Assembly (NCBI RefSeq): GCF_013404595.1
Contig: NZ_JABVAX010000001.1
Location: 124,001 to 188,000, forward strand
Direction: 5' to 3'
DNA length: 64,000 nt
Source: Jannaschia marina
GTDB taxonomy: Bacteria > Pseudomonadota > Alphaproteobacteria > Rhodobacterales > Rhodobacteraceae
In this document: positions 26,013-35,616 of the stretch, piece after piece
How the letters are laid out: the number at the start of each line of letters is the position of its first letter
Position numbering within the stretch: the stretch's first letter is position 1
Position numbers and translations under genes: made by a program
Notes under the pieces: model-generated
Database searches by the model: none
Seen by the model: the letters and a program-made list of their open reading frames with translations, nothing else
Told to the model about the DNA's origin: nothing

Positions 26013-26650
26013 GACGCCTTCTCCGCTGGGTTTCGCTCCTCCTCTCCCTGCCCGTCGTCTGGTATCTGGCCGGGCTCGCCGGTGCGGCCCTGCCCTCGCG
26101 CGGGACGCCGGCGGGCGATGACGTGGCGATCCACCTCGTCGGGACGGCGATCCACTACGATTTCGTCCTGCCCGCGACGCCCGAGACGCGGGCGGCCTTT
26201 GCGTTTGCCGGCGGCGTCGGCGTGCCCGTCGGGGCCGCCGAGGCGCGGTGGATCCTCGTGGGCTGGGGCGCGCGGGACTTCTACACGGCGACGGGCACCT
26301 ACGCCGACATGGAAGCCGGGCCGATCTGGCGGGCAGTTACCGGCGATGATTCCGTCTTGCGGATCGATGTCCTGGGCGACGTCGATCTTTCCGGCACGCC
26401 GGTCCTGCGGCTGAGCACGGCGCAATATGCACGGCTGCTGGCCGCGATCCGGGCCTCGACCGACGGCACGGCGCTGGCACATCCCGGTTTCACGGCGAGC
26501 GATGCCTTCTTCGAGGGGGCGGGCCGGTTCGACCTCTGGCGCACCTGCAACGTCTGGGTGGGCGAGATGTTGCAGGCGGCGGGTCTGCGTTTCGGACGGT
26601 GGACGCCGACGCCGCAATCCATCCGACTCGCCCTCCGGCTCCATGGTTGA
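26009..26650 (+). CDS. TIGR02117 (DUF2459) family membrane-anchored protein
   Basis: About 213 residues: a basic N-terminus, one signal or membrane segment (about 5-30), then a periplasmic domain with VAIHLVGTAIHYDFVLP, WILVGWGARDFY and CNVWVGEMLQAAGL, which match the DUF2459/TIGR02117 family of unknown function. The start is uncertain: CTG 26009 overlaps the zinc-finger stop, with GAAGGCG upstream; the only ATG in frame (25928) would overlap that gene by 85 bases. I prefer the CTG. Confidence 0.78.
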   Translation: MRRLLRWVSLLLSLPVVWYLAGLAGAALPSRGTPAGDDVAIHLVGTAIHYDFVLPATPETRAAFAFAGGVGVPVGAAEARWILVGWGARDFYTATGTYADMEAGPIWRAVTGDDSVLRIDVLGDVDLSGTPVLRLSTAQYARLLAAIRASTDGTALAHPGFTASDAFFEGAGRFDLWRTCNVWVGEMLQAAGLRFGRWTPTPQSIRLALRLHG

Positions 26651-26707
26651 CCGCTGCACGCAGGGTTGTGAGATGATTGTTAAGAATTTCCTGCTAACGT
26701 CCTGTCC

Positions 26708-27376
26708 ATGACCGATGATCGCTCCCCTTTCGCGACCTGCCGGCCCTATGATCGGGCCGAGCGACTGAGCGATGCGATCGTGCATATCACGGGTCTCGTC
26801 CTCGCGCTTGCGGCGGTGCCAGTGCTCATCACGCTGACGGCGGTCCTGCGCGGCACGGCGGCGGAGATCGCGGCCGTCTCGATCTACGGTGCGACGCTCA
26901 TCCTGATGCTTTCGGCGTCGCTGGCCTACAACCACATGCCGAAGCCCGAATGGCAGGACTGGCTGCGTCGGTTCGACCTCTCGGCGATCTACCTCAAGAT
27001 AGCCGGCACGGTGACGCCCTTCGCCCTGCTGACGGGGACGGGAAATACCTTCCTCGCCGCGATGTGGACGGCGGCCGTCGTGGCGACGGCGACGACCTTC
27101 CTGCGCCGCCGCCGGTCGACGGCGCTCTCGATCGGGATCGGGCTCTCGATGGGCTGGGCCGTTCTGATTGGCGGCGGCGAGGTGCTGGCGATGACCTCCT
27201 GGCCGGTCTTCGCGCTGATGCTCGCGGGCGGGCTCCTCTACTCGGCGGGGACGCCCTTCCTGATGTGGGAGAAGCTGCGGTTTCACAATGCCATCTGGCA
27301 TGGCTTCGTCGTCGCCGCCTCGGTCGTCTATTTCGTCGCGGTGACCTGGCACATGGTCGGCACCCGGATGGTCTGA
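26708..27376 (+). CDS. trhA: hemolysin III / PAQR family membrane protein
   Basis: A 222-residue protein with seven hydrophobic segments. Family features: DAIVHITGLVLALAAVP at the N-terminus, LSASLAYNHMP in helix 2-3, RRFDLSAIYLKIAGTVTPFAL, and the metal-type histidines in FHNAIWHGFVVAAS. PAQR/TrhA proteins maintain membrane fluidity or energetics; the haemolysin name is historical. It is a single gene between the TIGR02117 gene and polA. Confidence 0.92.
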   Translation: MTDDRSPFATCRPYDRAERLSDAIVHITGLVLALAAVPVLITLTAVLRGTAAEIAAVSIYGATLILMLSASLAYNHMPKPEWQDWLRRFDLSAIYLKIAGTVTPFALLTGTGNTFLAAMWTAAVVATATTFLRRRRSTALSIGIGLSMGWAVLIGGGEVLAMTSWPVFALMLAGGLLYSAGTPFLMWEKLRFHNAIWHGFVVAASVVYFVAVTWHMVGTRMV

Positions 27377-27500
27377 GCGCGCTGCGCTGCCATCGGGAGA
27401 TGTGGCCGGCCCCCTACGGATTGCCCGCCTGAGGAAGAGCGGTGGCACCCCCATGGCGTTCGTGGCATGACGAAGGTCAGCCAGACGAGGGGAGCGTGCG

Positions 27501-30293
27501 ATGAGTTTCGGCAAGGGGTGTCACCTGCACCTGATCGACGGATCGGCCTTCATCTTCCGCGCTTTCCACGCGCTGCCGCCGCTCAGCCGGAAGTCCGACG
27601 GCCTGCCGATCGGGGCCGTCTCGGGCTTCTGCAACATGCTCGACCGCTATGTGCAAGGGAACGCGGGCGCGGATGCGGCGACCCATGTGGCGGTGATCTT
27701 CGACAAGGGCTCCCACACGTTTCGCAACGATCTTTACGACCAGTACAAGGCCAACCGCGACGAGATGCCCGAGGACCTGCGCCCGCAGATCCCGCTCACG
27801 CGCGAGGCGACGCGGGCCTTCAACATTGCCTGCGAGGAGATCGAGGGCTTCGAGGCCGACGATATCATCGCGACGCTGGCCCACCGGGCGCGGGACGCGG
27901 GCGGGCGTGTTACGATCCTGTCGTCTGACAAGGACCTGATGCAGCTCGTCGGCGGCGGGGTCGAGATGCTCGACCCGATGAAGAACAAGCGGGTCGACGA
28001 CGACGGCGTCTTCGAGAAGTTCGGTGTCGGCCCCGACCGTGTGGTCGACGTCCAGGCGCTTGCCGGCGATTCGGTCGACAACGTGCCCGGGGCACCGGGC
28101 ATCGGGATCAAGACGGCGGCGCAGCTCATCCAGGAATACGGCTCGCTCGAGGAATTGCTCGACCGCGCCGAGGAGATCAAGCAGCCGAAGCGCCGCCAGA
28201 CCCTGATCGAGAAGCGCGAGCAGATCGAGCTCTCGAAGAAGCTCGTGCAGCTCGATTGCGACATGGACCTGCCGTTCGGGCTCGACGATCTGGAGATCCG
28301 GGAGGCCGATGCCGATCGTCTGCTGGCGTTCCTGAACGAGATGGAGTTCCGCACCCTCACCCGCCGCATCGCCGAGCGTCTTGGCACGGAGCCGCCGGCC
28401 ATGGTCGAGGTCACTCCGGCGACTGATGCGCCGGACGCCCCCGAAGACCCGCCGATCGACCATTCGACATATGCGGTCGTGACCGACGCGGCGGCCCTGC
28501 AGGACTGGCTCGACCGGATCGCGCAGGCTGGCACGGTGGCGGTGGACACGGAGACGACTTCGCTCAACGAGATGACGGCGAATCTCGTGGGTGTGTCACT
28601 CGCCGTGGCTCCGGGCGAGGCCTGCTACGTGCCGCTCGGTCACCGGTCGGGGGGCGGCGATCTTTTCGACGGCGACGCGCTGGCCGAGGGGCAGATGCCG
28701 ATGGAGCGCGCGCTCGAGATGCTGAAGCCCATGCTGGAGGACGCGAGAGTCCTCAAGGTCGGGCAGAACATGAAGTACGACGTCAAGATCTTCGCTGGCC
28801 TCGGCATCGAGGTCGCGCCGATCGACGACACCATGCTTCTCTCCTACGCGCAGAACGGCGGGTTGCACGGGCACGGCATGGACACGCTCGCCGACCGCTA
28901 CCTCAATCACCAGTGCATCCCGATCAAGGAGCTGATCGGCTCGGGCAAGAGCCAGATCACCTTCGACCGCGTCGCCATCGACAAGGCCGCGCCCTATGCC
29001 GCCGAGGATGCCGATGTCACCCTGCGCCTGCATCGGCTCTTCAAGCCGCGGCTGCATTCCAACCGGGTCACGCAGGTCTACGAGACGCTGGAGCGGCCAC
29101 TCGTGCCCGTGCTCGCCCGGATGGAGCGGGCGGGCGTGCAGGTCGACCGCGAGGTCCTGAGCCGGATGTCGGGCAAGTTCGCGCAGAAGATGGCCGGGCT
29201 GGAGGAGGAGATCCACGCGACGGCGGGTAAACCCTTCAACGTCGGCTCCCCGAGCCAGCTGGGCGAGATCCTCTTCGGCGAGATGGGTCTGCCCGGCGGC
29301 AAGAAGACGAAGACCGGGGCCTGGTCGACCGGGGCCGACGTGCTGGAGGATCTGGCGACGGAGCATGATCTGCCGAAGCTCATCCTCGATTGGCGGCAGC
29401 TCTCGAAGCTGAAGTCGACCTACACCGATGCCCTGCAGGAGCACATCAACCCCGAGACGGGGCGGGTGCATACCTCCTATTCGATCGCCGGGGCCAACAC
29501 CGGGCGCCTCGCCTCGACCGACCCGAACCTGCAGAACATCCCGATCCGCACCGAGGAGGGCCGCCGCATCCGGGAGGCCTTCGTCGCGCCCGAGGGGCGC
29601 GTGCTCGTCGCGCTCGACTACAGCCAGATCGAGCTTCGGATCCTCGCGCATATCGCCGGAATCGAGCAGTTGAAGCAGGCGTTTCGGGACGGGCAGGACA
29701 TTCACGCGATGACCGCGTCCGAGATGTTCGGCGTGCCGCTCGACGAGATGACGCCCGAGGTGCGGCGGCAGGCCAAGGCGATCAACTTCGGGGTGATCTA
29801 CGGCATTTCGGGCTTCGGCCTCGCCCGGAACCTGCGCATCCCGCGCGGCGAGGCGCAGGCCTTCATCGACACCTATTTCGAACGCTTCCCCGGTATCCGC
29901 GACTACATGGACGACACGGTCAAGTTCGCCAAGGAGCACCAGCGTGTCGAGACGCTCTTTGGTCGTCGCATCCACACGCCCGAGATCAACGCCAAGGGGC
30001 CCGGGGCCGGGTTCGCCAAGCGCGCCGCGATCAACGCACCGATCCAGGGCACTGCCGCCGACGTGATCCGCCGCGCCATGGTGCGGATGGAGGACGCGAT
30101 CGCCGGGCTCGACGCGAAGATGCTCCTGCAGGTGCACGACGAACTGCTGTTCGAGGTCGCCGAGGACGACGTGGACAAGCTGATCGACCGCGCCCGCGGG
30201 GTGATGGAGGGCGCGAACATGCCCGTCGTCGACCTCTCGGTTCCGCTCACCGTGGACGCGGGTCAGGGCGGAACGTGGGCGGCAGCGCATTGA
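27501..30293 (+). CDS. polA: DNA polymerase I
   Basis: A 930-residue polymerase with all three domains: 5'-3' exonuclease/FEN (1-300; IDGSAFIFRAFHALPPL, and DADDIIATLA-type metal sites), an intact 3'-5' proofreading domain (VAVDTETTSLNEM near 350), and the family A polymerase (motif A LVALDYSQIELRIL, motif B RRQAKAINFGVIYGIS, motif C QVHDELLFEV). It fills gaps in repair and removes RNA primers. Length and motifs are normal. The accessory block begins just downstream. Confidence 0.98.
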   Translation: MSFGKGCHLHLIDGSAFIFRAFHALPPLSRKSDGLPIGAVSGFCNMLDRYVQGNAGADAATHVAVIFDKGSHTFRNDLYDQYKANRDEMPEDLRPQIPLTREATRAFNIACEEIEGFEADDIIATLAHRARDAGGRVTILSSDKDLMQLVGGGVEMLDPMKNKRVDDDGVFEKFGVGPDRVVDVQALAGDSVDNVPGAPGIGIKTAAQLIQEYGSLEELLDRAEEIKQPKRRQTLIEKREQIELSKKLVQLDCDMDLPFGLDDLEIREADADRLLAFLNEMEFRTLTRRIAERLGTEPPAMVEVTPATDAPDAPEDPPIDHSTYAVVTDAAALQDWLDRIAQAGTVAVDTETTSLNEMTANLVGVSLAVAPGEACYVPLGHRSGGGDLFDGDALAEGQMPMERALEMLKPMLEDARVLKVGQNMKYDVKIFAGLGIEVAPIDDTMLLSYAQNGGLHGHGMDTLADRYLNHQCIPIKELIGSGKSQITFDRVAIDKAAPYAAEDADVTLRLHRLFKPRLHSNRVTQVYETLERPLVPVLARMERAGVQVDREVLSRMSGKFAQKMAGLEEEIHATAGKPFNVGSPSQLGEILFGEMGLPGGKKTKTGAWSTGADVLEDLATEHDLPKLILDWRQLSKLKSTYTDALQEHINPETGRVHTSYSIAGANTGRLASTDPNLQNIPIRTEEGRRIREAFVAPEGRVLVALDYSQIELRILAHIAGIEQLKQAFRDGQDIHAMTASEMFGVPLDEMTPEVRRQAKAINFGVIYGISGFGLARNLRIPRGEAQAFIDTYFERFPGIRDYMDDTVKFAKEHQRVETLFGRRIHTPEINAKGPGAGFAKRAAINAPIQGTAADVIRRAMVRMEDAIAGLDAKMLLQVHDELLFEVAEDDVDKLIDRARGVMEGANMPVVDLSVPLTVDAGQGGTWAAAH

Positions 30294-30794
30294 CGAGACA
30301 TCAGCATGGGTTGTGGGGTGCCCTTCGTAGGTTCCGCGCCACCTCCATCACCCCGGCAAATCAAAGTCGACAGCGTGAAGCAGGCCGCCGAGCGGGAAAG
30401 AGAATTCCGTCAATACGGACTGGCGAGGTTCCGTTCGCGTGCAGACTCGCCTTCGGCCGCGTCATGAAACCCGAAACCGCCTCTGCCGGGACGCCAAAGA
30501 TGCGATCAGCTTCATCGGGAAGGTAAGATGTCTCGACCGTTTCTTCGATCGGGCACACAATACCCTCATACAAGCAGCGGGGCAGGGCTACAGAGCCGTT
30601 TCGAAAAAACGCAGCGATGGCGAGGGCGCATCACGCGACTCCTTAACCGGCCACCGGTGGCAGGGCACCGATCCATTGCATGTAGCCGCGCTGCCCCGGG
30701 CCTGACAAGCGCCGCCGGGATCGGTCCGGTATCGAACCGGGCGATCATGCGGGCGAGGGTTCGGTCGACTTGCGCCAAAGGGACTCCGGTAGAA
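30294..30794. other. intergenic region without a clear gene
   Basis: About 500 bases between polA and the frameshifted ABC ATPase, with lower GC3 and irregular codon patterns. A 70-codon minus-strand frame (30361-30573, beginning MYEGIVCPIEETVETSYLPD) reads somewhat protein-like, but I find no family, no good ribosome site and no conserved neighbour. It may be a decayed gene. I see no tRNA or strong terminator here. Confidence 0.4.
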
Positions 30795-32253
30795 TCATCG
30801 CGGTCTTCGGCTCGGTTCCGCAGCGGAAGAGGGCACTGGCTTCGACGACAGCGTGCGTCCCTCTGCCATCCGGACGATGCGGTCGGCCAGTCGGGCGAGG
30901 AAGGTGCTGTCGTGGCTGACGACGAGGACTGCGGCTCCGGATTCCGCGGCGTCGCTCAGCAACGTGCTCACGCGCCACGTGGACGGGCCGTCGAGCGCGC
31001 TGGTCGGCTCGTCGGCGACGATCAGGGCGGGGCGCGCGAGCGTGGCGCGGGCGAGGGCGACGCGTTGGCATTGACCGACCGACAGTTCTGCCGGGCGGGC
31101 CTCGGGGTCGGTTGCCTTCAGCCCGACCTCCGCCAAGACGGCGATGGCGCGGGCGCGCAGCTCTGACCTCGGCAGCCGGAGCCGGCCGGGGGCAGTGAGC
31201 GGCTCGGCCACCGAGCGCCAGATCGGCCAGCGGGGCACCAGGCCCGCCACAGGGTTCTGGAAGATCGGCTGTATGGCACCGGGCTGGTCGAGCGCGGGGG
31301 CGAATGAGACCTGCCCGCCCGTGGGCCGCTCGATCCCCATCGCGAGGCGCAGGAGCGTGGACTTTCCGCAACCGGACGGACCCTGGACGCCGACGATCTC
31401 TCCGGGCGCGACGGTCAGGTCGGCGCCCTCGATGGCGCGGACCCGGCCATTGGCATAGGCGGCAGAGGCGCCAGCAAGGGTCAGGATCGGGTCGCGGTGT
31501 GGTCGCGCAATTCTCCGGGGCAAGGGAGCGAGGGCCGTCAGGAGGCGGCGGGTCTCGGGATGTTTCGGCGCGGCGGCGAGGTCTTCGGGCGGGCCGCTCT
31601 CGACGATGCGGCCGTCATGCAGGATGCAGACCCGGTCCGCGTTACGCAGCACCAGTCCGATATCGTGGCTAATCAGCACAACCGCCGCCCCTTGTCCACG
31701 CAAGGCGCTGAGGACGGATTGCGCGCGGTCCGCGTCGAGAGCGCTGGTCGGTTCGTCGGCGATCAGCACGGGCGGGGCGAGAGCCGCGGCGGCGGTGATC
31801 GAGGCGCGCTGGAGCATGGGGCCGCTGCGCCATGCGATCGCGCGCCTCGGGCACGCCGATGGCGTCGAGGCGGGCTGCGATCTCGTCCCAGGAGACGGCC
31901 AGCCCGTGGCAGCGCCAGGCTTCGGCGACGTGGTCCTGCACGACGCGCAGCGGGTCGGTGCCGCTCCAGGGGTTTTGGGCGACGAAGCCGATCTGGCGGC
32001 CACGCGCTGCGCGCCAGGCGGCCGGGCCTGCCCCTGTCATTTCGCGGCCTCCGAGCGTCAGCCTCCCCGTCACCCGCGTCCCCCGCCCGTGCAGGCCAAG
32101 CAGCGCACGCGCCACGGTCGACTTGCCCGCACCCGAGCCGCCCAGCAGCGCGAGACAGATACCGGGGGCCACCACGAGGTCGATGCCCCGTACCGGCGTC
32201 GCGCCGCCCGCGTAGGTGACGGTCAGACCCTCGCAGGCGAGCGCGGCCTCCAT
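30795..32253 (-). pseudogene. fused two-domain ABC ATPase (nickel/peptide type), frameshifted in domain 1
   Basis: From ATG 32253 the frame encodes domain 1 with Walker A GGSGAGKSTVA, then breaks near 31815-31820. The following sequence, from MLQRASITAAAALAPP and Walker B VLIADEPTSALD through a second full ABC domain (GPSGCGKSTLL, signature LSVGQCQR, IVADEPTSALD) to 30795, is in another frame. The signature motif LSGG of domain 1 is absent exactly at the break, and the frame can be restored by 17 bases. The gene resembles fused NikD-NikE or OppD-OppF ATPases. It is probably inactive. The start overlaps the permease stop. Confidence 0.82.
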
Positions 32254-33128
32254 CAGCGGGCCTCCGGCGCAGCGAGGTCGCGCAGGGCGTTGCCGACGAG
32301 GTTCGCCGCCAGAACCGACAGGAAGATCAGCGTGGCGGGGCCGAGCAGCAACCAGGGTGCGATGGGCACGTAGAGGCGCGACTCGGCCAGCAGCGCGCCC
32401 CATTCCGCGTGCGGTGGCTGTACGCCGAGTCCGAGGAAGGAGAAGCCCGAGATCGCGCCGATCGTGCTGCCGAGCGCAAGGCTCGCCACGATGCCGACCT
32501 GTGCGGCCACGCCGGGCAGCACGTGGCCCATCACGATGCGCCGGCGCGGGATACCGGCGAGGCGCGCGGCGATGACGTGGGGGCGGCCCCGTGCGTCGAG
32601 TGCCATGGAGCGGGCGAGGCGCGCATACCACGCCCAATCCGCCGCGATCAGCGCGATCAGCAGGTTGACGAAGCCCGGGCCGAGCAGGCCCAGAACCGCG
32701 AACGCCAGAACGAGGCCAGGCAGGTTCATCGCGATATCGGCAAGGCGCATCAGCACTGCGTCCAGCAGCCCGCCAGCGAGGCCCGCCAGCGTGCCGACGA
32801 CGAGGCCGATACCGAAGATCGCGCCCAGCACCGCGAGAGCCGCTCCGATAGAGCGATGCGCGCCGTCCATGATGCGACTGAATATGTCGCGCCCGGTCGC
32901 GTCGGTACCGAACGGATGGGTCAGGCTCGGGGGCTTCAGCGCGTTGGCGTAGTCCGGCAGATCGGGGGGGTGCGGCGTCCAGGCGAGCCCGATGGTCGCG
33001 AAGGCCAGGAGTGCAAGGCCCAGAAGCGCACCCGCCCGCCCGGCGCGGTGGTGCCAGAGGCACCGCAATACGCTGCGATCGACAGGAGCTTCCAACGGTG
33101 TGGGCCGGGTGGGATTCAGCAGTGTCAT
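32253..33128 (-). CDS. ABC transporter permease 2 (NikC/OppC/DppC type)
   Basis: A 291-residue inner-membrane protein with about six helices and the family motifs HPFGTDATGRDIFSRIMDG (70s) and the EAA-like loop AARLAGIPRRRIVMGHVLPG. This is the NikC/DppC-type permease of peptide or nickel importers. Its ATG (33126-33128) overlaps the stop of permease 1 by four bases, and its stop overlaps the ATPase start. By operon context it would form part of a B12-regulated uptake system, now without an intact ATPase gene. Confidence 0.9.
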   Translation of the reverse strand: MTLLNPTRPTPLEAPVDRSVLRCLWHHRAGRAGALLGLALLAFATIGLAWTPHPPDLPDYANALKPPSLTHPFGTDATGRDIFSRIMDGAHRSIGAALAVLGAIFGIGLVVGTLAGLAGGLLDAVLMRLADIAMNLPGLVLAFAVLGLLGPGFVNLLIALIAADWAWYARLARSMALDARGRPHVIAARLAGIPRRRIVMGHVLPGVAAQVGIVASLALGSTIGAISGFSFLGLGVQPPHAEWGALLAESRLYVPIAPWLLLGPATLIFLSVLAANLVGNALRDLAAPEAR

Positions 33129-34099
33129 GGCAGACGCTCCCTGAGCCGCGGGTCGAGGATCAGCGCGATCAGGTCCACGACGAGGGCAGCCGTCACGTAG
33201 CTGAGCGCGGCAATCAGCACGAAGCCCTGGATCGCGGGATAGTTGCGGGCTGCCAGCGCTTCCAGCACGTAGGCACCAAGGCCGGGCCAGGAGAAGATCG
33301 CCTCGATCAGCGGCGCGCCCCCGATCAGCGCGCCGACGCTGACGCCGATGGCCGTCAGAAACGGCAGAATGGCGTTCGGCAGCGCGTGGCGCAGCAGAAT
33401 GCGGCGTTCGGTGGCCCCGCGGGCGCGGGCGACCTCGGCATAGCCGCTGGCCATCGCCTCCAGCAGCCCGGCACGCAGCAGCTGCGTCCAGCTCGCCCCG
33501 CGGTCGAGGCCGATGATGAAGGCCGGGATCAGTGCGGCCTTGAAAGTCGGCTCCGACAGCACGCGGCCCATGCCGAGGCCGACGACCAGAAAGGTCAATG
33601 CGAGCAAGGCGAAGACGAAGGTCGGCAGCGCCGCGCCGATCTGGGTGTAGAGCCGGACGATCCGGTCGGGCCAGCGGTCGCGATAGGCGACGGCGACGAG
33701 GGCAAGGATCAGCGACACGACCGTCGATACGACCAATGCCAGCGACAACAGCAGGAACGTCGCGGGCAGGCGTTCCATGATCTCCTGCCAGACGGGCAGG
33801 CGGCTGGTGAAACTCTGGCCGAGATCGCCCCGCAACAGATCTCCGAGCCAGCTGACGAACTGCGTGACGAGCGATCGGTCCAATCCGAGTGCGATGCGGG
33901 CGGCCTCGATCTCGGTGGCCGTCGGATCCTGTACGCCGCGGGCAAGCAGGACACGCTCGGCCGGATCTCCGGGCGCGAGCGGCATGAGGGCCCAGACGAG
34001 GACGCTGGCGGCGAAGGCCGTCAGCACCGCCTGGGCGATGCGGAACGCGGCGGCCGGCAGACGGCCGCCGCCGCGAAGGAAGGCGGGACGACCGGTCAC
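33125..34099 (-). CDS. ABC transporter permease 1 (NikB/OppB/DppB type)
   Basis: A 324-residue permease with six helices: MPLAPGDPAE after helix 1, LPATFLLLSLALVVS, and the EAA-type loop ARARGATERRILLRHALPNA, all standard for NikB/DppB proteins. I place the start at GTG 34099, which overlaps the binding-protein stop as GTGA; a much longer open frame upstream lies inside that gene. Coupled to permease 2 by an ATGA overlap. Confidence 0.9.
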   Translation of the reverse strand: MTGRPAFLRGGGRLPAAAFRIAQAVLTAFAASVLVWALMPLAPGDPAERVLLARGVQDPTATEIEAARIALGLDRSLVTQFVSWLGDLLRGDLGQSFTSRLPVWQEIMERLPATFLLLSLALVVSTVVSLILALVAVAYRDRWPDRIVRLYTQIGAALPTFVFALLALTFLVVGLGMGRVLSEPTFKAALIPAFIIGLDRGASWTQLLRAGLLEAMASGYAEVARARGATERRILLRHALPNAILPFLTAIGVSVGALIGGAPLIEAIFSWPGLGAYVLEALAARNYPAIQGFVLIAALSYVTAALVVDLIALILDPRLRERLP

Positions 34100-35616
34100 T
34101 CGTTCGGTGCCGTATCCCACTTGATGCGGTTCCAAGCGACGGCGGGCACGTAGTCGGACCAGGCATCGGTGACCAGCGCGCGCTCGATCAGGATGGTGGC
34201 GTTGAAGACGTAGGGGTCCTCCTCGACAAGGATTGCCTGGATTTCGCGCAGCATCTCGTAGCGGGTCTCCTCGTTCATGGTGACGTCGAGCGCTTCGATC
34301 AGTTTGTTGACACGTTCGTTGCAGTAGCCGCCATGGTTCCGGTCGCCTTTGCAGGCGACATAGCGATTGAGAAAACCGCTGACCGAGCCGACCGTTGCTG
34401 TACCTGTCGCGACCAGGGCTAGATCCCAGGGCACGAGAGCGTTGCCGGCCGCCTCGTTGATGTTGTCGACCGAGGAGATATCGGCCTCGATGCCGATTTC
34501 CCGCAGGTAGGACTGCATCGCGTTCGAAAGCGGCACGAGGTCGGGTTGCGGCGGGTAGATCAAGAGCGTGACCGAGAGCGTTTCGCCGTCGCGCATCCGG
34601 GTGTCGCCGTCGCGGACCCAGCCGGCATCGTCGAGTAGCGTGTTGGCCGCGTCCACGTCGTGGCGATAGTTCTCGACCGCCCAAGGGAAGCGCGGATTGT
34701 AGAGGCCGGTGGCCGGTATCTTGGCACCGTGGAAGACCTCGTTCGCCAATTCCGCGTAGGCCACGGCCAGCATGACGGCCTTGCGGACGGCAACCTCCTC
34801 GAAGGCACCGTCGCTCACGTTCATGATGCCGAGGAAACCGCCCGTGGACGGCGCGCCCAGGGCGAGGTTGACGTTGGGCGTCGCCGCGAAGACCGGCCCG
34901 GCCGAGATCGGCGGATAGAGCGCGATGTCCACCTCACCGTTCTGTACCGCGAGGATGCGGGCGTTGGCGTCCGAAACGAAGCGCAGGTGCACGCCCTCCA
35001 TTGTCGGCATTCCACGCCAGTAGCCTTCGTGGCGCTCGGCGATCATGCGCTGTTCATCGAGATCGACCAGTTTGAAAGGCCCCGTATGGATGCCCGCGCC
35101 CTCCAGCGCCTCGAAGTCCTCGCCGGCGGCCAGCACCGGTTCGACGTCGATGATCATCAGGCGGTTCTCATGCGCCAGGATGCTCGGCAGCTCGGGCATG
35201 GGGACGCCCGTCCGCACGGTGATCTCGCGCGTGCCGGTCTGGGTGAAGGTCGCCTCGGCGGGCACCTGGGCCTGCGTGCCCGAGTTGCGTTCGCGGTGAT
35301 ACTCGATCGCGGCCAGTACGGCGGGAACGTCCATGACCTTGCCGTTCTGGAACGTCACGCCGTCTCGGATCGTGATGATCCAGGTCGTGTCGTCCGTGCG
35401 CTCCAGGCTCTCGGCCAGCCAGGGCGTGATCGTGCCGTCGGGCTGGAACTTCATCAGCAGTTCGCCTTGGCCAAACTCCTGCATCCAGAAACCCTGGTTG
35501 GCCGGGTCCATGGAGCGGATCTGAAAGCTGGTCGCCATGTCGATGATCCGGTCGGCCGAGGCAGGCAGGGCCGCCAGAGTCAGGGCCGCTGCGAGAGCGA
35601 GGGGTCTGGGTTTCAC
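34096..35616 (-). CDS. ABC transporter substrate-binding protein (SBP family 5, nickel/peptide type)
   Basis: A 506-residue periplasmic protein, start GTG 35616 overlapping the preceding gene's stop as GTGA. Signal peptide 1-22 (LALAAALTLAALPASA), then a family 5 binding-protein fold with ITIRDGVTFQNGKVMD, ALEGAGIHTGPFKLVDLDEQ and AVRKAVMLAVAYAEL-like segments. Family 5 members bind peptides, nickel or metal chelates. Downstream of a cobalamin riboswitch, the ligand is more likely cobalt, a cobalt chelate or a corrinoid precursor, which is inference. Confidence 0.88.
   Translation of the reverse strand: MKPRPLALAAALTLAALPASADRIIDMATSFQIRSMDPANQGFWMQEFGQGELLMKFQPDGTITPWLAESLERTDDTTWIITIRDGVTFQNGKVMDVPAVLAAIEYHRERNSGTQAQVPAEATFTQTGTREITVRTGVPMPELPSILAHENRLMIIDVEPVLAAGEDFEALEGAGIHTGPFKLVDLDEQRMIAERHEGYWRGMPTMEGVHLRFVSDANARILAVQNGEVDIALYPPISAGPVFAATPNVNLALGAPSTGGFLGIMNVSDGAFEEVAVRKAVMLAVAYAELANEVFHGAKIPATGLYNPRFPWAVENYRHDVDAANTLLDDAGWVRDGDTRMRDGETLSVTLLIYPPQPDLVPLSNAMQSYLREIGIEADISSVDNINEAAGNALVPWDLALVATGTATVGSVSGFLNRYVACKGDRNHGGYCNERVNKLIEALDVTMNEETRYEMLREIQAILVEEDPYVFNATILIERALVTDAWSDYVPAVAWNRIKWDTAPNE

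Noticed and set aside
30361-30573. A 70-codon minus-strand frame in the polA downstream spacer
   Set aside because: Somewhat protein-like, but no ribosome site, family or context; noted only within the spacer entry.
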